A stretch of 43,319 bases of DNA, from assembly GCF_900591205.1 (NCBI RefSeq), contig NZ_UUPU01000080.1:1-43319 (forward strand), given 5' to 3'. A program made the position numbers and the translations under genes. Position 1 is the stretch's first letter, and every line of letters starts with the position of its first letter. Positions 33,802 to 41,692 of the stretch are shown here, one piece after another. The notes under the pieces were generated by a model, which did no database searches, was not told the origin of the DNA, and saw only the letters and a list, made by a program, of their open reading frames with translations. Origin of the DNA: Pseudomonas viridiflava. Lineage in GTDB: Bacteria; Pseudomonadota; Gammaproteobacteria; Pseudomonadales; Pseudomonadaceae.

Positions 33802-33811
33802 GCGCGCAGTG
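33785..33811. terminator. Stem-loop between convergent genes
   Basis: CACTGCGCGCC (33785-33795) pairs with GGCGCGCAGTG (33801-33811) around a 5-nt loop. It lies at the end of the YkgJ-family gene and before the minus-strand SBP-RidA stop. There is no T-run on either side, so it is a weak terminator or an mRNA-end structure. Confidence 0.5.
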
Positions 33812-33820
33812 TGCGTTGGG

Positions 33821-34984
33821 TCAGAGGCTGGCCATGCACTCGATCTCGATCCGCGCACCCGCCAACAGCCCGGCCGCGACGGTGGTGCGGGTAGGCAGGC
33901 GGTCCGCCGGGAAACTGCTGGCATAGACTTGGTTCATCGCCGCAAAGTCCTTGATGTCGGCAAGAATCACCATGCACTTGGCAACCCGGTCCATCCCGAT
34001 GCCGCGTGCCTTGAGAATCCCGCGCAAGGTCGTGAAGATCTGCGCGGTTTCTGCGCGAATGCCGCCGGGCACCAGATCACCGTTGGCATCCAGCCCCAAC
34101 AACCCGGAGATATAGAGGGTTTGCCCGACTTGCACGGTTTCCGAGAACGGCAACCCGCCCTCTGACGGCGTGTAAATCATCTTGACCGGCTTAAGCGGTG
34201 CCGCGCCCAGATAGGGCTCGGTAATGGTCACGTACTTGCCATTGTCTTTCAGGCGTTGCAGTGCCCTGTTCAGGGCGGCGGTCAAATCAGGGTTGGCCTT
34301 GCGCGTCGCGATGGCGACACCGCCCCCCAGCATTTCATCAACCACCGCTGGCCCGGCAAAGGCATACGCCGCGCCCTGAGGGGTGTTCAACAATGCTTGT
34401 TTGATTTCGAGGGTGTTCTGCAACGTGGCGTCGATTTCACCGGCCAGCAGGCTCTTGATCAGTTCGGCATTCGGGCCAAAACTGCGCACCACCACCCCTT
34501 GCGGCGCCCAACGCGCCTTGGCGAAGGCTTCCCGGCTGGTGCCCGCCAGTACGCCAACGCGTTTGCCCTTGAGCGATTGCGGGTTTGGCAGCAGGCTGGC
34601 CCCCCTGCGCACCACCAACCGGCTCTCAAGGGCATAGAGGTCATGAGTGAAGTCGACGATTTCACGGCGCGCCGGGGTCGCGGTCATGGGCATGATGGCG
34701 TCGAAATGCCCGGCTTGAAGCGCCGCAATATTGGTCGCATAAGGCTGGTCGACCCACACGCAACGTGCATTGAGTTCAGCACACAGGGCATTGCCCAGCT
34801 CAATATCCAACCCCGCGAGTTCGCCTTGCGCAGTGCGGTATTCAAACGGCGGTACGTCCGCCTCGACCCCGAAGCGTATCTCGTTCCACGGGTTCTCGGG
34901 AGCAGGGACTACAGCGCATCCCGTCCCGGCCAATAAAATCAGAGAATACGTCGCCAAAGCCAACATTCGTCTTGTCGTAGTCAT
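33821..34984 (-). CDS. Exported solute-binding protein fused to a RidA (YjgF/YER057c/UK114) domain
   Basis: The 387-residue single open frame joins two domains. The first is an N-terminal family-3 solute-binding domain (about residues 30-255; FGVEADVPPFEY, AGLDIELGNALC, DAIMPMTATPARRE, GKRVGVLAGTSREAF). The second is a C-terminal RidA domain (about 262-387; PFSETVQVGQTLYISGLLGLD). RidA enzymes hydrolyse reactive enamines/imines; the residues matching R105 and E120 of E. coli RidA are kept (R366 in PTRTT, E380 in IEIE). The start at 34984 has AGGACAGG upstream and a signal sequence ending LLAGTGC, possibly a lipobox. The open frame reaches 35035. RidA is usually cytoplasmic, so an exported one is unusual. 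It resembles the SBP at 35360-36130, suggesting duplication. Confidence 0.92.
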   Translation of the reverse strand: MTTTRRMLALATYSLILLAGTGCAVVPAPENPWNEIRFGVEADVPPFEYRTAQGELAGLDIELGNALCAELNARCVWVDQPYATNIAALQAGHFDAIMPMTATPARREIVDFTHDLYALESRLVVRRGASLLPNPQSLKGKRVGVLAGTSREAFAKARWAPQGVVVRSFGPNAELIKSLLAGEIDATLQNTLEIKQALLNTPQGAAYAFAGPAVVDEMLGGGVAIATRKANPDLTAALNRALQRLKDNGKYVTITEPYLGAAPLKPVKMIYTPSEGGLPFSETVQVGQTLYISGLLGLDANGDLVPGGIRAETAQIFTTLRGILKARGIGMDRVAKCMVILADIKDFAAMNQVYASSFPADRLPTRTTVAAGLLAGARIEIECMASL

Positions 34985-35136
34985 AAACCTGTCCTGTGCT
35001 TGAGGTGTGTGAAGCATGTGGGCTTGGTGACTCACTGCCCGAATGCGCCAGACGTTCTAACAAGCACTAACCGGTCTCTCACTACGACTCGCCTGTTTGT
35101 TTCGTAGGATTACTCCCAAAGTCAGCTTAGCTGGCT

Positions 35137-35360
35137 TTACGCCCTACTGCCCCGCCCCCAGAACTCGTGTACCAACGGGCGCAAATCTTCGGCCAGCGCG
35201 GCTACACCCCCGAGTTGCGCGGACTCATGGCGGCATCTGGGTGACGCGCCGTCGGCATATCGCGATGGCGTAGCTCGTTGTGAGGCGCGCCCGGCAGTTC
35301 TTCACGGCTGTAGCCGCGGATGTCGATAAAGTCCTGGTTGGCGGGCAAATACACAGCCAT
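35137..35360 (-). pseudogene. Remnant of a PAS-containing methyl-accepting chemotaxis protein
   Basis: An ATG at 35360 overlaps the stop of the upstream SBP gene (TGATG). It opens 52 codons that read like an Aer-type PAS domain (FIDIRGYSREELPGAPHNELRHRDMP; only the part after Q9 is recognisable) and stop at 35202. In another frame the sequence just after carries ESAQLGGVAALAEDLRPLV, ending at 35137, which fits the C-terminal tail of chemoreceptors. The simplest reading is that one large internal deletion joined the two ends of an MCP gene, with loss of frame. The PAS assignment is firm; the tail is less so. Confidence 0.7.
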
Positions 35361-36130
35361 CACGGGGCATCCAGGCGATAGGGTGCCAGGAGCCGCTGGT
35401 GCTCGCCGTTTTGCATCAGTTCTTCAAGGGCCCGGTTGAGGTCCTTGCGCAGTGCGGTATCGGGTTTGCGCACCGCGATCGCCACGCCGTCGCCCAACAG
35501 GTCGGCCGAAATGGAGGGGCCCAGGAAGTCGAAATCCATACCGTGCTCGGTATCGAGCAAGGCCATGCGAATTTCCACAGTGCCCTGCAAGGTTGCGTCA
35601 ATATCACCGGCCACCAGGCTGCGGACCAGTTCGTCGTTGAGCCAGAAAGGCTTGATGATCACGCCCTCGGGGGCCCATTGCGAACGGGTAAAGGCTTCAC
35701 GATTGCTGCCCAGCAAGACGCCGACCCGCTTGCCCTTGAGCGACCTTGCGTTCGGCATCAGCCCCGAAGCCTTGCGGGCGACCAGACGCGTGATAAACGG
35801 GTAGAGGTTCTCGGTGAAGCCTGCCCAGCGTCGCCGTTGGGACGTGGGAGCCATGCCCATGATCGCGTCGAATTGCCTGGCTTCAAGGGCGGCAAAATCT
35901 TCGACCAGCACCTGATCGACCCAGGTGCAGCGCACATTCAATTGCTGGCACAGGGCGTTGCCCAAGTCGATATTCAGCCCGACCAATTGCCCTTGCGGGT
36001 TACGGCTCTGGAAAGGCGGGAATTGCGCGGCAACCGCAAAGCGGATTTCGCGTCGGGGAGGCTCATCCGCCGCAACGGCATCCGCCGCGAACAATAGGGC
36101 CAGCGCTGCACAAAGGTGTATCGGGGTCAC
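35360..36130 (-). CDS. Periplasmic family-3 solute-binding protein
   Basis: The 256-residue product is an SBP_bac_3-type ligand-binding protein with a signal peptide ending near AVAADE and two lobes (EIRFAVAAQFPPFQS, VGLNIDLGNALCQQ, FDAIMGMAPTSQRRR, GKRVGVLLGSNREAF, LLGDGVAIAVRK). These parallel the first domain of the SBP-RidA protein. The GTG at 36130 has AAGGA upstream. A longer form from GTG at 36169 would add a basic N-region (FRKR) and cannot be excluded. No transporter permease gene is adjacent. It is translationally coupled to the chemoreceptor remnant, so it may once have presented ligand to that receptor. Amino acids are likely ligands by family. Confidence 0.9.
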   Translation of the reverse strand: MTPIHLCAALALLFAADAVAADEPPRREIRFAVAAQFPPFQSRNPQGQLVGLNIDLGNALCQQLNVRCTWVDQVLVEDFAALEARQFDAIMGMAPTSQRRRWAGFTENLYPFITRLVARKASGLMPNARSLKGKRVGVLLGSNREAFTRSQWAPEGVIIKPFWLNDELVRSLVAGDIDATLQGTVEIRMALLDTEHGMDFDFLGPSISADLLGDGVAIAVRKPDTALRKDLNRALEELMQNGEHQRLLAPYRLDAP

Positions 36131-36299
36131 GGGAAGCGTCCTTTTCCGGAAAGACCAGCCTCGCCACACCCAACCCCGGTATACACACGCGGGGCGGAGC
36201 AGAGGCTGTGCAAGCTTTCAAGAAACGACCGCCGGCCTACAAGCAGAAATATCCGCGAAAGCCGTAGGCAACTTCCGCTAAATTTTAAGTTACTTAATC

Positions 36300-36533
36300 T
36301 TAACGTTTACCCATGGAACGACGGGTTCCCGGCGGGGCCATGCCCGGGGATTTGGTGTGGCCGTTCTTGGCGCCGTTCTTGTACCAGGGCTGGGCGGCAT
36401 TCTTGGCCCCGGCCAGCTCACCCGGCTTGAAGGGAAACTTGAACGCCGGGATCTCGGTTTTTTCAACGCCTTCGGCGCTGGCCGGATCGACGAGGTCGGC
36501 CGCTTCAACAGGGGGGTGTGTCGGGGAAGTCAT
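36300..36533 (-). CDS. Small hydrophilic protein of unknown function
   Basis: The 77-residue product is rich in Pro, Lys and Ala with no membrane segment: M-T-S-P-T-H-P-P start, central IPAFKFPFKPGELAGAKNAA and a basic C-terminus (APPGTRRSMGKR). CGGAG lies 6 nt upstream of the ATG, and codon use matches the neighbours, which supports a real gene. I do not recognise a named family. It stands alone between the SBP gene and the RND operon. Confidence 0.75.
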   Translation of the reverse strand: MTSPTHPPVEAADLVDPASAEGVEKTEIPAFKFPFKPGELAGAKNAAQPWYKNGAKNGHTKSPGMAPPGTRRSMGKR

Positions 36534-36649
36534 GGAAGCTCCGGAGCGTGCAAAAAATGACGCGGGGCCAGCTTGCGGCCCACGCTGGCGCGCAGTATAC
36601 CTGCCCGCCTCGGATCTTTAACCACCGCCGGTACGAATGGTCGACGTTT

Positions 36650-36667
36650 ACTGACAGCGCTGTCAGT
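36650..36667. promoter_or_regulatory. CusR/CopR-type operator candidate
   Basis: ACTGACAGCGCTGTCAGT is a perfect 18-bp palindrome that contains TGACA-N4-TGTCA, the form of the E. coli CusR box. It lies 80 bp before the RND adaptor gene, upstream of a possible TTGCTG-N15-TATAAA promoter (36679-36705). The response regulator of the same operon is its likely binder. Confidence 0.65.
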
Positions 36668-36678
36668 TAGCAGTCACC

Positions 36679-36705
36679 TTGCTGACCGGGTTGGCGGGCT
36701 ATAAA
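36679..36705 (+). promoter_or_regulatory. Possible sigma-70 promoter of the RND operon
   Basis: TTGCTG at 36679-36684 and TATAAA at 36700-36705 are separated by 15 bp, a short spacer typical of activator-dependent or metal-responsive promoters. The palindrome ends 13 bp upstream of the -35 hexamer. Inferred from motif only. Confidence 0.35.
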
Positions 36706-36746
36706 GGCCATCACTCTTCCCATCCTTTGCCCTGGCGCCTCACCCC

Positions 36747-37913
36747 ATGCAAATTCGACGCAAAACCGCCCTGATCGTGGGTGTCCTTGTGGTGCTGGCC
36801 GTTGCAGCCTGGGCCTTGACCCGTCCGGCCAAGACCAAACTGGCGGCGCCTACGGCGATCCCGGTGCGGGTGGTGAGCGTAGCGCAGCAGGATGTTCCAC
36901 GGTTTGTCAGCGGGATTGGTTCGGTGCTGTCGTTGCACAGTGTGGTGATTCGCCCGCAAGTCGACGGCATTCTCACCAAATTGCTGGTCAAGGAAGGCCA
37001 ACTGGTCAAGGCCGGTGATTTGCTGGCGACCATTGATGACCGCTCGATCCGGGCCAGCCTCGACCAGGCCAGGGCCCAGCTGGGCGAGAGCCAAGCGCAG
37101 TTGCAGGTGGCGCTGGTCAACCTCAAGCGCTACAAGGAGCTAAGCGTCGACGACGGCGTGTCCAAGCAGACCTATGACCAGCAACAAGCCCTGGTCAACC
37201 AGCTCAAGGCCACCGCCCAGGGCAACCAGGCGGCGATTGACTCGGCCCAAGTGCAGCTTTCCTACACCCAGATTCGCTCGCCGGTGACAGGTCGCGTGGG
37301 TATTCGTACCGTGGATGAAGGCAATTTCCTGCGCATGAGTGATACCCAGGGCCTGTTTTCCGTGACGCAAATCGACCCGATTGCCGTCGAGTTTTCGCTG
37401 CCGCAACAGATGCTGCCTACCCTGCAAGGCTTGATCGCCGCGCCCACCAAAGCCAGTGTCGACGCCTACATGGGCGCCGACACCGACGGCCAGACCGGCG
37501 ACTTGCTGGGTGAAGGCCATTTGAGCCTGATCGACAACCAGATCAGCTCCACCACCGGCACCCTGCGCGCCAAGGCCGAGTTCACCAACGCCTCGCAGCG
37601 CCTGTGGCCGGGGCAACTGGTGACAATCAAGATCCAGACCGCCCTCGACAAAAACGCGCTGGTGGTGCCACCGACCGTGGTGCAACGCGGCCTGGATTCG
37701 CACTTTGTGTACCGGGTCAACGGCGACAAGGTCGACGTGGTGCCGGTGCAGGTGACCTATCAGGACAGCGACGTGAACATCATCAAGGGCGTGCAGGCCG
37801 GCGACGTGCTGGTCAGCGATGGCCAGTCGCGGCTCAAGGCCGGGGCCCAGGTTGAGGTGCTCAAGGAGCCGCCGCAAGTAATCCAGACCGTCGACGCCAA
37901 GGTGCAGCCATGA
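36747..37913 (+). CDS. RND efflux periplasmic adaptor (MdtA-like)
   Basis: The 388-residue membrane-fusion protein has an N-terminal hydrophobic anchor (residues 8-25), a split lipoyl domain (VVIRPQVDGILTKLLVKEG and IRSPVTGRVGIRTVDEGNF), a long alpha-helical hairpin between them (about residues 95-165), a beta-barrel domain and a membrane-proximal domain (LVVPPTVVQRGLDSHFVYRV). It links the RND pump to an outer-membrane channel. The ATG has no clear Shine-Dalgarno sequence. It overlaps the pump gene by 4 bp (ATGA). It is the first gene of an adaptor-pump-regulator-sensor operon with the CusR-like box upstream. Confidence 0.94.
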   Translation: MQIRRKTALIVGVLVVLAVAAWALTRPAKTKLAAPTAIPVRVVSVAQQDVPRFVSGIGSVLSLHSVVIRPQVDGILTKLLVKEGQLVKAGDLLATIDDRSIRASLDQARAQLGESQAQLQVALVNLKRYKELSVDDGVSKQTYDQQQALVNQLKATAQGNQAAIDSAQVQLSYTQIRSPVTGRVGIRTVDEGNFLRMSDTQGLFSVTQIDPIAVEFSLPQQMLPTLQGLIAAPTKASVDAYMGADTDGQTGDLLGEGHLSLIDNQISSTTGTLRAKAEFTNASQRLWPGQLVTIKIQTALDKNALVVPPTVVQRGLDSHFVYRVNGDKVDVVPVQVTYQDSDVNIIKGVQAGDVLVSDGQSRLKAGAQVEVLKEPPQVIQTVDAKVQP

Positions 37914-40900
37914 GCGGCAGCCGCTCGCCGTCAGCCTGGTGCGTCGACCACCCGGTCGCCACCCTGCTGCTGACCTTCGCCCTGGTACTGCTCGGGATGA
38001 TTGCCTTCCCACGACTGGCCATCGCCCCACTGCCGGAAGCGGAGTTTCCTACGATCCAGGTCACGGCCACCCTGCCCGGCGCCAGCCCGGACACCATGGC
38101 CTCATCCGTGGCCACCCCGCTGGAGGTGCAATTCAGCGCCATCCCCGGCATGACCCAGATGACCTCCAGCAGCGCCTTGGGCTCAAGCCTGCTGACCCTG
38201 CAATTCACCCTGAACAAGAGCATCGACACCGCCGCGCAAGAAGTGCAGGCGGCGATCAACACCGCGTCCGGCAAGCTGCCCAGCGATATGCCGAGCCTGC
38301 CGACCTGGAAGAAGGTCAACCCGGCCGACAGCCCGGTACTGATCCTCAGCGTCAGCTCCGACAGCATGCCCAGCACCGAGCTGAGCGACTATGTGGAAAC
38401 CCTGCTGGCCCGCCAGATCAGCCAGATCGACGGCGTCGGCCAGATCAACATCACCGGCCAGCAACGCCCGGCAATTCGGGTACAGGCGTCCCCGGACAAA
38501 CTCGCGGCCATCGGCCTGACCCTGGCCGACATCCGCCTGGCCATCCAGCAATCAAGCCTGAACCTGGCCAAGGGCGCGATTTACGGCGAAAACAGCGTGT
38601 CGACCCTGTCGACCAACGACCAGCTGTTTCACCCGCAGGACTACGCGCAACTGATCGTGTCCTACAAGGACGGTGCCCCGGTTCAACTGCGCGATGTTGC
38701 CAAAGTCATCAATGGTTCGGAAAACGCCTACGTGCAGGCGTGGTCCGGTGACACACCGGGCGTCAACCTGGTGATTTCGCGCCAGCCCGGCGCGAATATC
38801 GTCGAGACCGTGGACCGTATTCAGGCCGAGCTGCCGCGCCTGCAAGCCATGCTGCCGGCGTCGGTGCAGGTCAGCGTGTTGACCGACCGCACCAAGACCA
38901 TCCGCGCCTCCCTGCATGAAGTGGAGGTGACCCTGCTGATCGCGATCCTGCTGGTGGTGGCGGTGATGGCGCTGTTCCTGCGCCAGCTGTCAGCCACGCT
39001 GATTGTGTCCAGCGTGCTCGGCGTGTCGCTGGTCGCCACTTTTGCGCTGATGTACCTGATGGGCTTCAGCCTGAACAACCTGACCCTGGTGGCCATCGTG
39101 ATCGCCGTGGGCTTTGTGGTGGACGATGCGATCGTAGTGGTGGAAAACATCCACCGCCACCTTGAAGCCGGTTTGGACAAACGCGAAGCGGCGATCAAGG
39201 GCGCCGGTGAGATCGGCTTTACCGTGGTGTCCATCAGCTTCTCGCTGGTGGCGGCGTTTATTCCGCTGCTGTTCATGGGCGGTGTGGTCGGGCGGCTGTT
39301 CAAGGAATTTGCCCTGACCGCCACCTCGACCATCCTGATTTCGGTGGTCGTGTCGCTGACCCTGGCGCCGACCCTGGCGGCACTGTTCATGCGCGCACCC
39401 ACCCATCACGCCCACGACAAACCCGGCTTCAGCGAACGCCTGCTGGCCGCTTATGCGCGCAACCTGCGGCGGGCCCTGGCGCATCAACGCAGCATGGCGG
39501 CGATCTTTATCGTGACCCTGGCGCTGGCCGTGGTCGGTTACATATTTATTCCCAAGGGCTTCTTCCCGGTGCAGGACACCGGTTTTGTGCTCGGCACCAG
39601 CGAAGCGGCGGCGGATGTGTCGTACCCCGACATGGTGGCCAAGCACAAGGCCCTGGCCGAGATCGTCAAGGACGACCCGGCGGTGCAGGCGTTTTCCCAT
39701 TCGGTGGGTGTGACCGGCAGCAACCAGACCATCGCCAACGGGCGCTTCTGGATCGCCTTGAAAGACCGCGGTGATCGCGACGTGTCGGCCAGCCAGTTCA
39801 TCGACCGCATCCGCCCGAAACTGGCGAAAGTGCCGGGCATCGTGCTGTACCTGCGCGCCGGCCAGGACATCAACTTAAGCTCCGGCCCCAGTCGTGCCCA
39901 ATACCAGTACGTGCTCAAGAGTAACGACGGCCCGACGCTCAATACCTGGACCCAACGGCTCACCGAAAAACTGCGCGCCAACCCGGCGTTCCGCGACCTG
40001 TCCAACGACCTGCAACTGGGCGGCAGCATCACCCATCTCAGCATCGACCGGCAGGCGGCTGCGCGTTTCGGCCTGACGGCCACCGATGTCGACCAGGCGC
40101 TGTACGACGCCTTCGGCCAGCGCCAGATCAACGAGTTCCAGACCGAGATCAACCAGTACCAGGTGGTGCTGGAACTCGACACCCAGCAACGCGGCAAAGC
40201 CGAGAGCCTGAACTACTTCTACCTGCGTTCGCCGCTGACCAACGAGATGGTGCCGCTGTCGGCGCTGGCCAAGGTCGACCCGCCCACCGTGGGGCCGTTG
40301 TCCATCAGCCATGACGGCATGTTCCCGGCCGCCAACCTGTCGTTCAACCTGGCACCCGGCGTGGCATTGGGCGATGCGGTGATCATGCTCAACCAGGCCA
40401 AGAATGAAATCGGCATGCCAACCACTATCATCGGTAACTTCCAGGGGGCGGCGCAGGCGTTCCAGAGTTCGCTGGCCAGCCAGCCGTGGCTGATTCTCGC
40501 GGCGCTGGTGGCGGTCTACATCATTCTCGGCGTGCTGTACGAGAGCTTCGTGCACCCGCTGACGATTATTTCCACGTTGCCCTCGGCGGGGTTGGGCGCG
40601 CTGATCATGCTGTCGCTGATGGGCCAGGACTTCTCGATCATGGCGCTGATCGGGCTGGTGCTGCTGATCGGGATCGTGAAGAAAAACGGCATCCTGATGA
40701 TCGACTTTGCGCTGGAGGCACAGCGTGTTCGCGGATTGTCGCCGGAGGATGCGATCTATGAAGCCTGCGTCACGCGGTTCCGGCCAATCATCATGACCAC
40801 CCTCGCCGCCCTGCTCGGCGCGGTGCCGCTGATGCTCGGCGCCGGCCCCGGCGCGGAAATGCGCCAGCCCCTGGGCATCGCGGTGGTCGGTGGGCTGTTG

Positions 40901-41005
40901 GTGAGCCAGGCGCTGACGCTGTTCACCACACCGGTCATATACTTGTACCTTGAGCGATTTTTCCACCGGCCCAAACCAGCTGCCGAGCCGGCGACCACGC
41001 ACTGA
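37910..41005 (+). CDS. RND multidrug efflux pump, HAE1 type (MdtB/MdtC/MuxB-like)
   Basis: The 1031-residue inner-membrane pump has twelve predicted helices and two large periplasmic loops. The start (CVDHPVATLLLTFALVLLGM) and the segments AIAPLPEAEFPTIQV and LPGASPDTMASSVATPLE are typical of MdtB/C. The proton-relay pair D405-D406 lies in FVVDDAIVVVENI, equivalent to D407/D408 of AcrB. The second-half motif GLVLLIGIVKKNGILMIDFA is also present. It should export hydrophobic or amphiphilic compounds using the proton gradient. There is no outer-membrane channel gene in the operon, so it must borrow one. No metal-transport signature is visible. Confidence 0.95.
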   Translation: MSGSRSPSAWCVDHPVATLLLTFALVLLGMIAFPRLAIAPLPEAEFPTIQVTATLPGASPDTMASSVATPLEVQFSAIPGMTQMTSSSALGSSLLTLQFTLNKSIDTAAQEVQAAINTASGKLPSDMPSLPTWKKVNPADSPVLILSVSSDSMPSTELSDYVETLLARQISQIDGVGQINITGQQRPAIRVQASPDKLAAIGLTLADIRLAIQQSSLNLAKGAIYGENSVSTLSTNDQLFHPQDYAQLIVSYKDGAPVQLRDVAKVINGSENAYVQAWSGDTPGVNLVISRQPGANIVETVDRIQAELPRLQAMLPASVQVSVLTDRTKTIRASLHEVEVTLLIAILLVVAVMALFLRQLSATLIVSSVLGVSLVATFALMYLMGFSLNNLTLVAIVIAVGFVVDDAIVVVENIHRHLEAGLDKREAAIKGAGEIGFTVVSISFSLVAAFIPLLFMGGVVGRLFKEFALTATSTILISVVVSLTLAPTLAALFMRAPTHHAHDKPGFSERLLAAYARNLRRALAHQRSMAAIFIVTLALAVVGYIFIPKGFFPVQDTGFVLGTSEAAADVSYPDMVAKHKALAEIVKDDPAVQAFSHSVGVTGSNQTIANGRFWIALKDRGDRDVSASQFIDRIRPKLAKVPGIVLYLRAGQDINLSSGPSRAQYQYVLKSNDGPTLNTWTQRLTEKLRANPAFRDLSNDLQLGGSITHLSIDRQAAARFGLTATDVDQALYDAFGQRQINEFQTEINQYQVVLELDTQQRGKAESLNYFYLRSPLTNEMVPLSALAKVDPPTVGPLSISHDGMFPAANLSFNLAPGVALGDAVIMLNQAKNEIGMPTTIIGNFQGAAQAFQSSLASQPWLILAALVAVYIILGVLYESFVHPLTIISTLPSAGLGALIMLSLMGQDFSIMALIGLVLLIGIVKKNGILMIDFALEAQRVRGLSPEDAIYEACVTRFRPIIMTTLAALLGAVPLMLGAGPGAEMRQPLGIAVVGGLLVSQALTLFTTPVIYLYLERFFHRPKPAAEPATTH

Positions 41006-41014
41006 GGCGGTGTC

Positions 41015-41692
41015 ATGCGCGTACTGATTATCGAAGATGAAGAAAAAACCGCGGACTACCTGCACCGCGGTCTGACCGAACAAGGCTATACCGTGGATGT
41101 GGCCCGCGAAGGCGTCGAGGGTTTGCACCTGGCGCTGGAGAACGATTACGCGGTGATCGTGCTCGACGTGATGCTGCCTGGCCTCGATGGCTTTGGCGTG
41201 TTGCGCGCCCTGCGTGCACGCAAGCAGACGCCGGTGATCATGCTCACCGCCCGCGAACGCGTGGAAGACCGCATTCGCGGCCTGCGCGAAGGCGCTGATG
41301 ACTATCTGGGCAAGCCGTTTTCGTTCCTGGAACTGGTGGCGCGCCTGCAGGCACTGACCCGCCGCAGCGGCGGGCATGAGCCGGTGCAGGTGACCGTGGC
41401 CGACCTGTGGATCGACCTGATCAGCCGCAAAGCCAGCCGCAACGGCCTGCGCCTGGACCTGACCGCCAAGGAGTTCTCGCTGCTCAGCGTATTGGCGCGG
41501 CGCCAGGGTGAAATCCTGTCCAAGACCGCCATCGCGGAAATGGTCTGGGACATCAATTTCGACAGCGACGCCAATGTGGTGGAAGTCGCGATCAAGCGCC
41601 TGCGCGCCAAGCTGGACGGGCCATTCGAGCAAAAACTGCTGCACACCATACGTGGTATGGGTTATGTGCTGGAGAGCCGTAGTGTCGGCTAA
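41015..41692 (+). CDS. OmpR-family response regulator, CusR/CopR/IrlR-like
   Basis: The 225-residue protein has a receiver domain with phosphoacceptor D51 (VLDVMLPGLDG), acidic pair E7/D8, and conserved KPF. The C-terminal winged-helix DNA-binding domain (LTAKEFSLLSVLARRQGEILSKTAIAE) carries the MVWDINFDSDANVVEVAIKR segment, typical of the heavy-metal regulator subgroup. It likely binds TGACA-N4-TGTCA sites such as 36650-36667 and autoregulates the operon. It starts 9 bp after the pump stop. Its 3' end overlaps the sensor gene by 11 bp. Confidence 0.95.
   Translation: MRVLIIEDEEKTADYLHRGLTEQGYTVDVAREGVEGLHLALENDYAVIVLDVMLPGLDGFGVLRALRARKQTPVIMLTARERVEDRIRGLREGADDYLGKPFSFLELVARLQALTRRSGGHEPVQVTVADLWIDLISRKASRNGLRLDLTAKEFSLLSVLARRQGEILSKTAIAEMVWDINFDSDANVVEVAIKRLRAKLDGPFEQKLLHTIRGMGYVLESRSVG

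Noticed and set aside
36290..36508. A 72-codon minus-strand frame overlapping the 77-residue gene in another frame.
   Set aside because: The 77-residue frame has a good ribosome binding site (CGGAG) and a more natural composition.
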